Counted from the first letter of the stretch, positions 18,413 through 27,605 are shown. The stretch is DNA of 64,000 nucleotides from Salmonella enterica subsp. houtenae serovar Houten (GCA_900478215.1 LS483478.1:3100001-3164000), one strand, 5' to 3'. Numbers and translations are program-made. The notes: generated by a model not told the origin, from the letters alone.

Positions 18413-19446
18413 ATGAAACGCCCGCACTGGCCCCCGATGGTCAGCCGTACCGCCTGTTAACCCTGCGCAACAGCGCAGGGATGGTGGTAACGCTGATGGA
18501 CTGGGGAGCCACTCTTCTTTCCGCCCGTATTCCGCTGTCTGACGGCAGCGTTCGGGAAGCATTGCTGGGCTGCGCCAGCCCGGAACACTACCCTGAACAG
18601 AGAGCGTTCCTCGGCGCCTCTATTGGCCGTTACGCGAACCGTATCGCCAATAGCCGCTATACGTTTGCCGGCGAAACCGTACAGTTAAGACCAGGCCAGG
18701 GCGAGAACCAGCTACACGGCGGACCGGAAGGCTTTGACAAGCGTCGCTGGCAAATTGTGAACCAGAACGATCGCCAGGTATTATTCGCGCTCACTTCTGA
18801 TGACGGCGACCAGGGCTTTCCCGGCCATCTTTGCGCCACGGCGCAATATCGTCTGACCGATGACAATCGAATCTCCATCACCTACCGGGCGACAGTCGAT
18901 AAACCCTGTCCAGTGAATTTGACCAACCACGTCTATTTTAATCTGGACGGCGATCGGACCGACGTGCGTCAACATAAGCTGCAAATTCTGGCGGATGAGT
19001 ATCTGCCGGTAGATGAATACGGTATTCCACGTCAGGGGCTAAAATCGGTGGCCAATACCTCGTTTGACTTCCGGATGCCAAAAGTCATCGCCAGCGAGTT
19101 TCTCGCCGATGACGATCAGCGCAAGGTTAAAGGCTACGATCATGCTTTCCTGCTACAGACGCAGGGTGATGGCAAAAAGCCAGCGGCCCGTCTGTGGTCG
19201 CAGGATGGGAAGCTACAAATGATGGTTTACACCACCGCCCCAGCGCTACAGTTTTATTCCGGCAATTATCTGGCGGGTACGCCTGCCCGCGGGCCAGAAC
19301 CTTATGCCGACTGGCAAGGGCTGGCGCTGGAAAGCGAACTGCTGCCGGACAGCCCGAATCATCCTGAATGGCCGCAGCCTGACTGTATCCTTCGCCCCGG
19401 CGAGGAGTACGCCAGCCTGACCGATTATCAATTTATTCCGTTCTGA
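18406..19446 (+). CDS. galM: Aldose 1-epimerase (mutarotase) GalM
   Basis: GalM interconverts beta- and alpha-galactose so that GalK can use it. I place the start at the GTG at 18406, overlapping galK by 7 bases, with AAGGAGCAGG just upstream; this gives 346 residues as in E. coli. Catalytic residues are visible in NHVYFNLDG (His) and LALESELLPDSPNH (Glu). Last gene of the gal operon, followed by a REP. Confidence 0.96.
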   Translation: MLNETPALAPDGQPYRLLTLRNSAGMVVTLMDWGATLLSARIPLSDGSVREALLGCASPEHYPEQRAFLGASIGRYANRIANSRYTFAGETVQLRPGQGENQLHGGPEGFDKRRWQIVNQNDRQVLFALTSDDGDQGFPGHLCATAQYRLTDDNRISITYRATVDKPCPVNLTNHVYFNLDGDRTDVRQHKLQILADEYLPVDEYGIPRQGLKSVANTSFDFRMPKVIASEFLADDDQRKVKGYDHAFLLQTQGDGKKPAARLWSQDGKLQMMVYTTAPALQFYSGNYLAGTPARGPEPYADWQGLALESELLPDSPNHPEWPQPDCILRPGEEYASLTDYQFIPF

Positions 19447-19461
19447 CGATATGCCTCTACA

Positions 19462-19492
19462 TGCCCGATGGCGCAAGCTTATCGGGCCTACG
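19462..19492. repeat. REP element after galM
   Basis: TGCCCGATGGCGCAAGCTTATCGGGCCTACG in form (palindromic arms GCCCGAT/ATCGGGC) is a canonical REP, placed between galM and gpmA. Confidence 0.85.
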
Positions 19493-19623
19493 CGACACGG
19501 TTTTGCTTAAACCTCCACCACTTAAAGACAAAATTGCAACCATGAGTTCACAAGAACCTTACACTGCGTCACTATTTTCGCTATGGTTATGCGTAAGGAT
19601 TGCCGCTGGCATACTGCGGTAAT

Positions 19624-19645
19624 ATAATGAGAATTATTATCATTA
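19624..19645. promoter_or_regulatory. Fur-like box upstream of gpmA
   Basis: ATAATGAGAATTATTATCAT closely resembles the Fur consensus of GATAAT hexamers and sits 25 bp before gpmA, whose E. coli counterpart is Fur-repressed. Binding is inferred. Confidence 0.75.
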
Positions 19646-19669
19646 CATAGGCTTTATAGGAGTGAGAGT

Positions 19670-20422
19670 ATGGCTGTAACTAAGCTGGTTCTGGTTCGTC
19701 ACGGTGAAAGTCAGTGGAACAAGGAGAACCGTTTCACTGGGTGGTATGACGTGGATCTGTCAGAAAAAGGCGTAAGCGAAGCGAAAGCAGCAGGCAAACT
19801 GCTAAAAGAAGAAGGTTTCAGCTTTGATTTTGCTTACACTTCCGTACTGAAACGCGCTATCCATACGCTGTGGAACGTACTGGATGAACTGGATCAGGCG
19901 TGGCTGCCAGTGGAAAAATCCTGGAAACTCAATGAACGTCACTATGGCGCGTTGCAGGGGCTGAATAAAGCGGAAACAGCAGAAAAATATGGTGACGAGC
20001 AGGTTAAGCAGTGGCGCCGCGGTTTTGCCGTGACGCCGCCGGAACTGACCAAAGATGATGAGCGTTATCCGGGTCACGATCCACGTTATGCCAAACTGAG
20101 CGAGAAAGAGCTGCCGTTGACCGAAAGTCTGGCGCTGACCATCGACCGCGTGATTCCTTACTGGAACGACACCATCCTGCCGCGTATGAAGAGCGGTGAG
20201 CGCGTAATTATCGCCGCTCACGGCAACTCGCTGCGTGCGCTGGTGAAATACCTGGGTAACATGAGTGAAGATGAGATTCTTGAGTTAAACATCCCAACCG
20301 GCGTGCCGCTGGTGTATGAATTCGACGAAAACTTCAAGCCAATCAAACATTACTATCTGGGTAACGCCGACGAGATCGCCGCAAAAGCGGCGGCCGTGGC
20401 GAACCAGGGTAAAGCGAAGTAA
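19670..20422 (+). CDS. gpmA: Phosphoglycerate mutase GpmA (2,3-bisphosphoglycerate dependent)
   Basis: This glycolytic enzyme interconverts 3- and 2-phosphoglycerate. The 250-residue protein carries the phosphohistidine motif LVRHGESQWN (His 11) and the dPGM-specific NERHYGALQGLNK and IAAHGNSLRAL motifs. TAGGAGTGAG precedes the ATG. Single gene, flanked by REPs, with a Fur-like box upstream. Confidence 0.98.
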   Translation: MAVTKLVLVRHGESQWNKENRFTGWYDVDLSEKGVSEAKAAGKLLKEEGFSFDFAYTSVLKRAIHTLWNVLDELDQAWLPVEKSWKLNERHYGALQGLNKAETAEKYGDEQVKQWRRGFAVTPPELTKDDERYPGHDPRYAKLSEKELPLTESLALTIDRVIPYWNDTILPRMKSGERVIIAAHGNSLRALVKYLGNMSEDEILELNIPTGVPLVYEFDENFKPIKHYYLGNADEIAAKAAAVANQGKAK

Positions 20423-20429
20423 ATGATTT

Positions 20430-20460
20430 TGCCCGGTAAGCGTTAGCCTGCCGGGCCTGC
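20430..20460. repeat. REP element after gpmA
   Basis: TTGCCCGGTAAGCGTTAGCCTGCCGGGCC in form (GCCCGG/CCGGGC arms) lies between the convergent gpmA and the ABC ATPase gene. Confidence 0.75.
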
Positions 20461-20480
20461 AATATCGCTTAAAAGCTTTT

Positions 20481-21257
20481 TTACACGCCTATCACGCCGT
20501 CAAGCACTACCTGCAATTTGCCCTGTGAACAACGCTCCACGCGTCCTCGCACCCGGTACACTTCAGCCAGACGTTCAGCAGTAATCACCGTCTCCGGCGC
20601 GCCGCTGGCAACCAGCCTGCCGTCTTTTAGCATCAACACATGTTCACCGTGACGCAGTGCAACATTAATGTCATGCACCACGACGACCGTCACCCTATTT
20701 TGCGCCTGGGTATCCCGGCGCACGAGATCCATTACGTGAAACTGATAGTTTAAATCCAGCGCGCTAAGCGGCTCATCCAGCAACAGAAGCGCCGGGCGAC
20801 GAATCAGCGATTGCGCCAGCCCAACTAACTGTCGCTGACCACCGGAAAGTTGATCAAGATAATGCAACGCCAGATGGGCGATCCCAAGTTGCTCCAGAAT
20901 AGCCAGAACCTGCGCTTTGTTCCCGGCGCCTTCTCCGCCGCCCGACGCGCGCTGAGCCACAACGATTGATTCCAGTACATGCAGATGTACCCCCTGCGGT
21001 AATGACTGCGGCAAAAACACGACCTTCTGCGCCCGCTCGGCAAGCGATAACGACATAAGATCCTCGCCATCCAGTAGCGCCTCGCCGTCGGCTTTATTAA
21101 GCCCAGCCAGCGAACGTAGTAATGTCGATTTACCACAGCCGTTCGGCCCCAATAAAACAGTTATTTTCCCGCGCGGCAGTAAGGGAACGTTGAGATCTGC
21201 AATAACCGGCAGAGTAGAATAGCCGGCGCTAAATGACCGGAGCGTTAACCCGCGCAT
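20481..21257 (-). CDS. ABC transporter ATPase, FecE/FepC type
   Basis: A 258-residue ATPase of the iron-siderophore/cobalamin importer class: Walker A GPNGCGKST, signature LSGGQRQLVGLAQ, Walker B LLLLDEPLSALD and the H-loop VVVHDINVALRH. Its ATG shares a base with the stop of the upstream permease gene, so they form a coupled pair. No periplasmic binding protein or outer membrane receptor lies beside it, so the substrate (ferric chelate, haem or cobalamin) cannot be decided here. Confidence 0.9.
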   Translation of the reverse strand: MRGLTLRSFSAGYSTLPVIADLNVPLLPRGKITVLLGPNGCGKSTLLRSLAGLNKADGEALLDGEDLMSLSLAERAQKVVFLPQSLPQGVHLHVLESIVVAQRASGGGEGAGNKAQVLAILEQLGIAHLALHYLDQLSGGQRQLVGLAQSLIRRPALLLLDEPLSALDLNYQFHVMDLVRRDTQAQNRVTVVVVHDINVALRHGEHVLMLKDGRLVASGAPETVITAERLAEVYRVRGRVERCSQGKLQVVLDGVIGV

Positions 21258-22336
21258 CAGAGGCTCCCCCGATGTCGCAATACAATGCTTAAAAAGAACG
21301 GTACTCCAACCAGCGAGGTGACAATCCCCACCGGCACCATTACGCCCGGAACACTATTTTTCGCGGCAATAGAGGCCAGTGACAATACCAGCCCGCCGAT
21401 CAGCGCGCTGCCCGGGAGGTAGAAACGGTGATCTTCCCCCAAAAGTATTCGCGCGATATGCGGCGCAACGAGACCAATAAAACCAATCGGCCCGACAAAG
21501 GCCACCGCCAGCGCCGATAACAGGCTGATACGCAATAACGACAGCAGGCGTAAACGACGGACATGAATCCCAAAGCTCATCGCCCTCTCTTCGCCCAGAC
21601 GTAATGCCGTTAGTTGCCAGGCGCTTCGTAACGACCAAAAAAGCACCGTAATAAACACAACGGCCAGTACGCCCAATTTTTCCCACGACGCACGGACCAG
21701 GCTCCCCATCGTCCAGAATACCAGCCCCTGCAGCGTATCTTCATCAGCCATAAACTGCATAATGGCGACCAACGCGTTAAAGGTGAATACCAGCGCAATC
21801 CCGAACAATATCACCCCGGAGGCGGCGACGCCTGTCCAACGGGTAATACCGTCCAGGAGTAACGCGGATAAAAGCGCAAAGATGAACGCATTGGCCGGGA
21901 TAAACCAGGCGGCAGGAATACCGGGAATACCGATCCCCAACACAATCGCCAGCGCAGCGCCAAAAGCCGCAGCGGACGATACGCCGAGGGTAAACGGCGT
22001 CGCCAGCGGATTATTTAAAATAGTTTGCATTTCGGCGCCCGCTAACCCTAACGCCATGCCCACTAGCAGCGCCATCAGAGCATAGGGTAAGCGAATATCC
22101 CAGACAATAACGTGTATGCCCGCATTCACCTTTTCCGGCTGAAAAAGCGCCTGCCACAGCGCACTGAGCGGTAAACCAGAAGATCCACAGGTTACATCCA
22201 CCATCAGTGAAGCTATCATCGCCAGCGCAATAGCTAACATGAGCACGGCCCTTTTACGTATGATTTGGCGATAGCGCGGAATGACTGGCGTAGAAGCGAG
22301 ATTGGGAGCTAAAAGTGATTTGTCCTGACAGGTCAT
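21257..22336 (-). CDS. ABC transporter permease, FecCD family
   Basis: A 359-residue inner membrane protein with about nine or ten transmembrane helices, belonging to the BtuC/FecCD/FepD family. Family features are DIRLPYALMALLVGMALGLAG near the start (key motif RLP), NPLATPFTLGVSSAAAFGAA, and GPIGFIGLVAPHIARILLGEDHR. It has an unusually long N-terminal cytoplasmic stretch (about 28 residues) before the first helix. It pairs with the ATPase directly downstream; a single permease gene implies a homodimeric channel. Confidence 0.9.
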   Translation of the reverse strand: MTCQDKSLLAPNLASTPVIPRYRQIIRKRAVLMLAIALAMIASLMVDVTCGSSGLPLSALWQALFQPEKVNAGIHVIVWDIRLPYALMALLVGMALGLAGAEMQTILNNPLATPFTLGVSSAAAFGAALAIVLGIGIPGIPAAWFIPANAFIFALLSALLLDGITRWTGVAASGVILFGIALVFTFNALVAIMQFMADEDTLQGLVFWTMGSLVRASWEKLGVLAVVFITVLFWSLRSAWQLTALRLGEERAMSFGIHVRRLRLLSLLRISLLSALAVAFVGPIGFIGLVAPHIARILLGEDHRFYLPGSALIGGLVLSLASIAAKNSVPGVMVPVGIVTSLVGVPFFLSIVLRHRGSL

Positions 22337-22445
22337 GGTTCGGGCTACGTTATTAATCAGAGAAGAATTATAGCGCCGAATTATTTCGTTATATATTTAT
22401 TTATATTTCGAGTGGTAACTCGGTGGTCATCTCATCTGTCTCCGA

Positions 22446-22474
22446 TAAAAAACCGGCCTTGCGGGCCGGTTTAA
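22446..22474 (-). terminator. Terminator after aroG
   Basis: AAACCGGCC TTGC GGGCCGGTTT palindrome; read leftward from aroG it is followed by TTTTTTATC. It sits 13 bases downstream of the aroG stop. Confidence 0.9.
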
Positions 22475-22487
22475 TACGTAATGAAGA

Positions 22488-23540
22488 TTAACCACGGCGG
22501 GCTTTTACCGCTGCCGACAACTGACGAAGTAGCGCATCGGTATCTTCCCAGCCAATGCAGGCGTCAGTAATGCTTTTACCATAGGTTAGCGGCTGACCGC
22601 TTTCCAGGCTCTGGTTTCCTTCTACCAGATGACTCTCTACCATCACGCCAATAATCGCTTTTTCACCGCCCGCAATCTGCTGGCAGACATCGGCGCAAAC
22701 CTCCATCTGCTTTTGAAATTGCTTACAGGAGTTGGCATGGCTGAAATCGATCATGACCTGCGGCGTCAGTCCCGCTTTAGCGAGCCCTTCTTTCACCTCT
22801 GCAACGTGCTGCGCGCTATAGTTTGGCGCTTTACCGCCGCGCAGAATAATATGGCAATCGCCGTTGCCGCTGGTATTCACTATCGCCGAATGGCCCCATT
22901 TAGTGACGGAGAGGAAGCAGTGCGGCGCACCGGCGGCATTGATCGCGTCAATCGCGACTTTAATCGTGCCATCAGTACCATTTTTAAAACCGACCGGGCA
23001 AGAGAGGCCGGACGCCAGTTCGCGATGCACCTGAGATTCAGTAGTCCGCGCGCCAATAGCGCCCCAGCTCATTAGATCGGCCAGGTATTGCGGCGTGATC
23101 ATATCGAGGAATTCGCCGGCGGCAGGCAGACCGCTGTCGTTAATATCCAGCAGCAGTTTGCGCGCGATACGCAGACCGTCGTTAATCTGGAAGCTGTTAT
23201 CCATGTGCGGATCGTTAATCAGCCCTTTCCAGCCGACGGTGGTACGCGGTTTCTCAAAATAGACGCGCATGACAATTTCAAGCTCGCCTTTAAGCTCATC
23301 GCGTAGCGCCAGCAAACGGGCGGCATACTCTTTCGCCGCTGCCGGATCATGAATTGAACAAGGACCAATCACCACCAGCAGGCGATCGTCATTGCCTTTG
23401 AGAATTTTATGGATGGCTTTGCGCGCGTGAGCAACGATATTTGCTGCATTTTCCGTTGCAGGAAACTTTTCCAGCAGCGCGACCGGAGGTAATAACTCGT
23501 TGATTTCTTTAATGCGTAAGTCGTCGTTCTGATAATTCAT
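22488..23540 (-). CDS. aroG: DAHP synthase AroG (phenylalanine-sensitive)
   Basis: AroG condenses phosphoenolpyruvate and erythrose-4-phosphate, the first step of aromatic amino-acid synthesis, and in E. coli is inhibited by phenylalanine. The start at 23540 (MNYQNDDLRIKEI) gives 350 residues, the family length; in-frame codons run up to 23669 but include the TyrR box and are not coding. Motifs: VVIGPCSIHD, YFEKPRTTVGWKG, MIDFSHANS. The 319-bp stretch 23541-23859 upstream holds the TyrR box and nothing else I can identify. Confidence 0.97.
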   Translation of the reverse strand: MNYQNDDLRIKEINELLPPVALLEKFPATENAANIVAHARKAIHKILKGNDDRLLVVIGPCSIHDPAAAKEYAARLLALRDELKGELEIVMRVYFEKPRTTVGWKGLINDPHMDNSFQINDGLRIARKLLLDINDSGLPAAGEFLDMITPQYLADLMSWGAIGARTTESQVHRELASGLSCPVGFKNGTDGTIKVAIDAINAAGAPHCFLSVTKWGHSAIVNTSGNGDCHIILRGGKAPNYSAQHVAEVKEGLAKAGLTPQVMIDFSHANSCKQFQKQMEVCADVCQQIAGGEKAIIGVMVESHLVEGNQSLESGQPLTYGKSITDACIGWEDTDALLRQLSAAVKARRG

Positions 23541-23610
23541 GTTTATTCCAGTGTTGCCGTACTTATCCCAATGAATGCAATCTCTCCAATCTATCTCTTC
23601 AATTAAATAG

Positions 23611-23628
23611 TGTAAACGGGCTTTTACA
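23611..23628. promoter_or_regulatory. TyrR box of aroG
   Basis: TGTAAACGGGCTTTTACA matches the TyrR consensus TGTAAA-N6-TTTACA exactly and lies 70 bp upstream of the aroG start. In E. coli TyrR with phenylalanine represses aroG. Confidence 0.92.
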
Positions 23629-23859
23629 CGTTGAACGGAATAATCCTGGAATTCAGGAAAAAAACGCACAAATGTAGCGAAAAATGGGAGCTAACCTACA
23701 CTTTTTAACTGTAACCACTCTGTTTGTGAATTATTGCAAGATTCTCTGCTGCGTTAATAGGCGGCAGCGAAAGCTTTTTATCCCTTATTTGAGGATTTGA
23801 CTGACACGTGCACTGTTGGAAGAGGTTATCCGACATATCCACCATAACAGGAGCATCTT

Positions 23860-24246
23860 ATGAAAATGACAAAACTGACTACGCTTTTACTCACCGCTAC
23901 CCTCGGCCTTGCCAGCGGCGCAGCATTGGCTGCTGAATCTAACGCGCAGTCCAGCAATGGTCAGGCGAACTCGGCAGCAAATGCCGGCCAGGTTGCCCCG
24001 GACGCCCGCCAGAATGTGGCGCCGAATGATGTGAATAACAACGACATCAATACCAATGGCAATACCAACAGCACGATGCAGCATCCTGACGGTTCAACCA
24101 TGAATCATGACGGAATGACCAAGGATGAAGAGCATAAAAATACCATGTGTAAAGATGGTCGCTGCCCGGATATTAATAAAAAAGTGGAAACCGGTAATGG
24201 CGTCAATAATGACGTGAATACCAAAACCGACGGTACCACACAGTAA
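23860..24246 (+). CDS. ybgS: YbgS, secreted Asn-rich protein of unknown function
   Basis: A 128-residue exported protein: signal peptide MKMTKLTTLLLTATLGLASG with cleavage after ALA, then a low-complexity mature part rich in Asn, Asp, Gln and Thr (PNDVNNNDINTNGNTN). A CKDGRCPD pair of cysteines lies near residue 100. It matches enterobacterial YbgS; older homeobox labels for this family have no support in the sequence. Function unknown. CAGGAG precedes the ATG. Confidence 0.9.
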   Translation: MKMTKLTTLLLTATLGLASGAALAAESNAQSSNGQANSAANAGQVAPDARQNVAPNDVNNNDINTNGNTNSTMQHPDGSTMNHDGMTKDEEHKNTMCKDGRCPDINKKVETGNGVNNDVNTKTDGTTQ

Positions 24247-24265
24247 TTCAGAAAAAAGTCTGATA

Positions 24266-24296
24266 ACGGGAGAGCTTTCGCTCTCCTTTTTATTTT
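24266..24296 (+). terminator. Terminator after ybgS
   Basis: GGGAGAGC TTTC GCTCTCC followed by TTTTTATTTTG. Confidence 0.85.
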
Positions 24297-24356
24297 GTCA
24301 GCGAAAAATCAGTATGATGTCTACAGTATTGATGAGAATAACAAAGGAATGACGTT

Positions 24357-25295
24357 ATGGCGCACTCACACTCTCATGCCGATTCACACCTGCCGAAAGA
24401 TAATAATGCTCGTCGCCTGCTTTTCGCCTTTATCGTCACTGCCGGATTTATGCTCCTTGAGGTGGTGGGCGGGATACTCTCCGGCTCTCTGGCGTTGTTG
24501 GCGGATGCGGGACATATGCTCACCGACGCGGCGGCCCTTCTCTTTGCGTTGCTGGCGGTTCAATTTTCCCGTCGCCCCCCAACGGTTCGCCACACTTTTG
24601 GCTGGCTGAGACTCACTACTCTGGCGGCCTTTATGAATGCCATTGCGTTAGTGGTCATTACCATCCTCATTGTCTGGGAAGCGATAGAGCGCTTTTACAC
24701 GCCACGTCCGGTGGCGGGCAATCTGATGATGATGATTGCGGTCGCGGGTCTGCTGGCGAACCTGTTTGCGTTCTGGATTCTCCATCGGGGAAGCGATGAA
24801 AAAAACCTGAACGTACGCGCTGCCGCGCTACATGTGATGGGCGATTTGCTGGGTTCCGTCGGCGCAATAGCCGCCGCGCTGATCATTATCTGGACCGGCT
24901 GGACGCCAGCGGACCCGATTCTCTCTATTCTGGTTTCGGTACTGGTGCTACGCAGCGCCTGGCGTTTGTTAAAAGATAGCGTCAACGAACTGCTGGAAGG
25001 CGCGCCGGTTTCACTGGATATTAATGCCTTACAGCGCCATTTAAGCCGGGAAATCCCCGAAGTTCGCAACGTACACCATGTGCATGTCTGGATGGTCGGC
25101 GAAAAACCGCTCATGACATTGCACGCTCAGGTCATTCCGCCACACGACCATGATGCGCTGCTGGAACGCATTCAGGACTTCCTGGCACACGAATACCATA
25201 TTGCGCACGCTACGATTCAGATGGAGTATCAAGTGTGTCACGGCCCGGACTGTCATCTGAATCAGACGTCATCCGGGCATGTTCATCACCATTAA
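24357..25295 (+). CDS. zitB: Zinc exporter ZitB (cation diffusion facilitator)
   Basis: ZitB is a proton-driven Zn2+ efflux pump of the inner membrane. The 312-residue protein starts with a His-rich tail (AHSHSHADSH), has six transmembrane helices, and carries the metal site pairs LLADAGHMLTDAA and HVMGDLLGSVG (His-x-x-x-Asp). The cytoplasmic domain is at about 205-312 and ends in another His-rich stretch (GHVHHH). Converges on and overlaps pnuC by 4 bases. Confidence 0.95.
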   Translation: MAHSHSHADSHLPKDNNARRLLFAFIVTAGFMLLEVVGGILSGSLALLADAGHMLTDAAALLFALLAVQFSRRPPTVRHTFGWLRLTTLAAFMNAIALVVITILIVWEAIERFYTPRPVAGNLMMMIAVAGLLANLFAFWILHRGSDEKNLNVRAAALHVMGDLLGSVGAIAAALIIIWTGWTPADPILSILVSVLVLRSAWRLLKDSVNELLEGAPVSLDINALQRHLSREIPEVRNVHHVHVWMVGEKPLMTLHAQVIPPHDHDALLERIQDFLAHEYHIAHATIQMEYQVCHGPDCHLNQTSSGHVHHH

Positions 25296-26011
25296 GGGGA
25301 AAGCGCGCGCGATCCTCGAGCCCGCGCGCTGTTTATCCATATGCGGCTACCGTTCACGGCGATAAAGGTCAGGATCAGATATTCCAGCGACATCGCATAG
25401 ACGCCCTGCAAAGCAAAAATCACCACGCTGATCACGTTGATTATCACCCACAGTAGCCAGTTTTCGACATATTTGCGTGTCATCAGAATCATCGCCGCGA
25501 TAGACAGCACCATCATGCAAGAGTCCCAGAACGGGAAGGCGTCCGGTTGCAGCACGGGCATCGTCACCTGTAGTCCCAGCATTTGCATAATGGCGACGGC
25601 CACGCGCGTCAGGACGGCGAATACGGGATCGATATATCGCGTCATCAGACCGATGGCTATCACACATATCGCCAGCCATGCCATTGCTTTTGACAACGGT
25701 AGCCAGCGGATTTTAAGCTCGGCTTCATTATCATTTGTTTGCCGCGACCACGCATACCAGCCATAAATATTGGCGGCAAAGAAAAAGAGTTGCAGCAACA
25801 GGCTGGCATAAAGCTGGATCTGAAAGAAAATAATCGCAAACAGGGTGACGTTAACCAGCCCAAAAAAGTAGTTGCTGATCTTCTCCAGACTGGCAAGCCA
25901 AATACAGAGCAGGCCGGCGATAGTTCCTACCGCTTCGATCCACGAGAGATCGTAACCGCCAGCGCCGATCGGAATATGAATCAGTATATTGTGCGTACTA
26001 AAAAAATCCAT
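25292..26011 (-). CDS. pnuC: Nicotinamide riboside transporter PnuC
   Basis: PnuC facilitates uptake of nicotinamide riboside for NAD salvage. The 239-residue protein has about seven transmembrane helices and the family's Trp/Tyr-rich region NIYGWYAWSRQ. It begins 24 bases after nadA, so nadA-pnuC form a unit controlled by the NadR box upstream of nadA, linking synthesis and salvage of NAD. Confidence 0.95.
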   Translation of the reverse strand: MDFFSTHNILIHIPIGAGGYDLSWIEAVGTIAGLLCIWLASLEKISNYFFGLVNVTLFAIIFFQIQLYASLLLQLFFFAANIYGWYAWSRQTNDNEAELKIRWLPLSKAMAWLAICVIAIGLMTRYIDPVFAVLTRVAVAIMQMLGLQVTMPVLQPDAFPFWDSCMMVLSIAAMILMTRKYVENWLLWVIINVISVVIFALQGVYAMSLEYLILTFIAVNGSRIWINSARARGSRALSP

Positions 26012-26035
26012 TCTCTCCCCCCAAGATTTCCGTCT

Positions 26036-27079
26036 TTACGCCCGAAGTGTAGCCGCAAAATCCAGCATCCGGTTGAGGGGCAGTAATGCGCCCTCGCGTA
26101 GCGCCGTATCAACCTGTATCTCATGCGCCGCGCCTCCCTGCTCCAGCCCTTCAGCGATGGCTTTCAGGCCATTCATCGCCATCCACGGACAGTGAGCGCA
26201 ACTACGGCAGGTCGCCCCCTCGCCAGCCGTGGGCGCTTCAAGCAACTCTTTTTCAGGCACCGCCTGCTGCATTTTGTAAAAAATGCCGCGATCGGTCGCC
26301 ACAATAAGCTGTCTGTGCGGCAGCGTTTTTGCCGCCTTAATAAGCTGGCTGGTTGAGCCCACCGCATCGGCCATCTCGACAATGGACTGCGGCGATTCAG
26401 GATGAACCAGAATAGCGGCATCGGGATAGATTTTTTTTAAACGGGTCAACGCCTGGGTTTTAAACTCGTCATGCACGATACACGCCCCTTGCCAGCACAG
26501 TACATCGGCCCCGGTCTGTTTTTGCACGTAATTCCCCAGGTGTCTGTCCGGCGCCCAGATAATTTTTTCCCCCAAACTATCCAGATGCTCAATCAGTTCT
26601 ACGGCGATACTGGAGGTCACAACCCAGTCCGCACGCGCTTTAACAGCAGCCGAGGTGTTAGCATAGACCACTACGGTTCTGTCAGGATGGGCATCACAAA
26701 AAGCGCTAAATTCGTCTATTGGGCAGCCTAAATCCAGCGAACATTCCGCCGCGAGAGTAGGCATGAGGACCGTTTTTTTCGGGCTGAGGATTTTAGCGGT
26801 TTCCCCCATAAACCGTACGCCCGCTACCAGCAGCGTGGATGCGGCGTGCTTCGCGCCGAAACGGGCCATTTCCAGCGAGTCGGAAATACACCCCCCTGTT
26901 TCTTCAGCGAGTTGTTGAATTTCCGGATCGGTATAATAATGCGCAACCATCACCGCATCCCGTTCGCTGAGGAGTCGTTTGATTTTCTCACGATAAAATT
27001 GCTTTTCCTCGACGCTTAACGGCGTGGGCTTAAGCGAAAATGGATAGATTGCGGTTTGTGAGTCAAACATTACGCTCAT
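26036..27079 (-). CDS. nadA: Quinolinate synthase NadA
   Basis: NadA condenses iminoaspartate with dihydroxyacetone phosphate to quinolinate, using a [4Fe-4S] cluster. The start at 27079 (MSVMFDSQTAIYPF) gives 347 residues, equal to E. coli NadA. Cluster cysteines are visible at AECSLDLGC, CWQGACIVHDEF and GEGATCRSCAHCPW. First gene of nadA-pnuC; a NadR box lies 74 bp upstream. Confidence 0.97.
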   Translation of the reverse strand: MSVMFDSQTAIYPFSLKPTPLSVEEKQFYREKIKRLLSERDAVMVAHYYTDPEIQQLAEETGGCISDSLEMARFGAKHAASTLLVAGVRFMGETAKILSPKKTVLMPTLAAECSLDLGCPIDEFSAFCDAHPDRTVVVYANTSAAVKARADWVVTSSIAVELIEHLDSLGEKIIWAPDRHLGNYVQKQTGADVLCWQGACIVHDEFKTQALTRLKKIYPDAAILVHPESPQSIVEMADAVGSTSQLIKAAKTLPHRQLIVATDRGIFYKMQQAVPEKELLEAPTAGEGATCRSCAHCPWMAMNGLKAIAEGLEQGGAAHEIQVDTALREGALLPLNRMLDFAATLRA

Positions 27080-27152
27080 CATGGCTTCTCGTTTTATTGA
27101 CTTAACAAACAAACCGATTTAAGGCGTAAATTACGCTATATTCGGCTGTTTT

Positions 27153-27170
27153 TGTTTTACATGTTAAACA
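27153..27170. promoter_or_regulatory. NadR box of nadA-pnuC
   Basis: TGTTTTACATGTTAAACA fits the NadR operator TGTTTA-N6-TAAACA with one mismatch, in the nadA promoter region. Confidence 0.88.
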
Positions 27171-27242
27171 AGATAGCTGATTGACGAATAAAAGTCACAA
27201 TAATTGCGGCGGCTGGTTCGAATCGTTAAATTTCGTACATAG

Positions 27243-27272
27243 CAAAAAAGCGCCTTTAAGGCGCTTTTTTAC
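27243..27272 (-). terminator. Terminator of the tRNA operon
   Basis: AAAAAAGCGCC TTTAA GGCGCTTTTTT lies 3 bases beyond the 3' end of the last tRNA-Lys gene. It is near-symmetrical and could work in both directions. Confidence 0.85.
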
Positions 27273-27274
27273 AT

Positions 27275-27350
27275 TGGTGGGTCGTGCAGGATTCGAACCT
27301 GCGACCAATTGATTAAAAGTCAACTGCTCTACCAACTGAGCTAACGACCC
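27275..27350 (-). tRNA. tRNA-Lys (anticodon UUU)
   Basis: A 76-base gene, GGGTCGTTAGCTCAGTTGG... with anticodon TTT (CTGACTTTTAATC), T-loop GGTTCGAATCC and encoded CCA. One of four identical copies here; the last in the transcript. Confidence 0.97.
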
Positions 27351-27380
27351 TTGGCGGGATTTGCTGCTAATCATTCAGGA

Positions 27381-27452
27381 TGGTGGGTCGTGCAGGATGA
27401 CTCGGCTTCGCCTCGCCCTTCGGGCCGTTGCTAAAGCAACATTATCCTTCAC
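27381..27452 (-). repeat. tRNA-Lys 3'-end-derived repeat, copy 1
   Basis: A 72-base unit. Read on the minus strand it begins GTGAAGGATAA, contains a GTTGC/GCAAC hairpin and a GGCGAGGCGAAGCCGAG stretch, and ends with ATCCTGCACGACCCACCA, the exact last 18 bases of tRNA-Lys including CCA. Two sister copies lie at 27606-27677 and 27897-27968. Confidence 0.9.
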
Positions 27453-27480
27453 ATTCTCTACCAGTTACCACTTTGTATGT

Positions 27481-27556
27481 TGGTGGGTCGTGCAGGATTC
27501 GAACCTGCGACCAATTGATTAAAAGTCAACTGCTCTACCAACTGAGCTAACGACCC
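27481..27556 (-). tRNA. tRNA-Lys (anticodon UUU)
   Basis: Identical 76-base sequence to the other tRNA-Lys copies, CCA encoded, cloverleaf complete. Confidence 0.97.
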
Positions 27557-27605
27557 ATACGGTGGGGCTACCTGAAATATTTTTACTCGGCACCAATTCG
27601 AAAAT

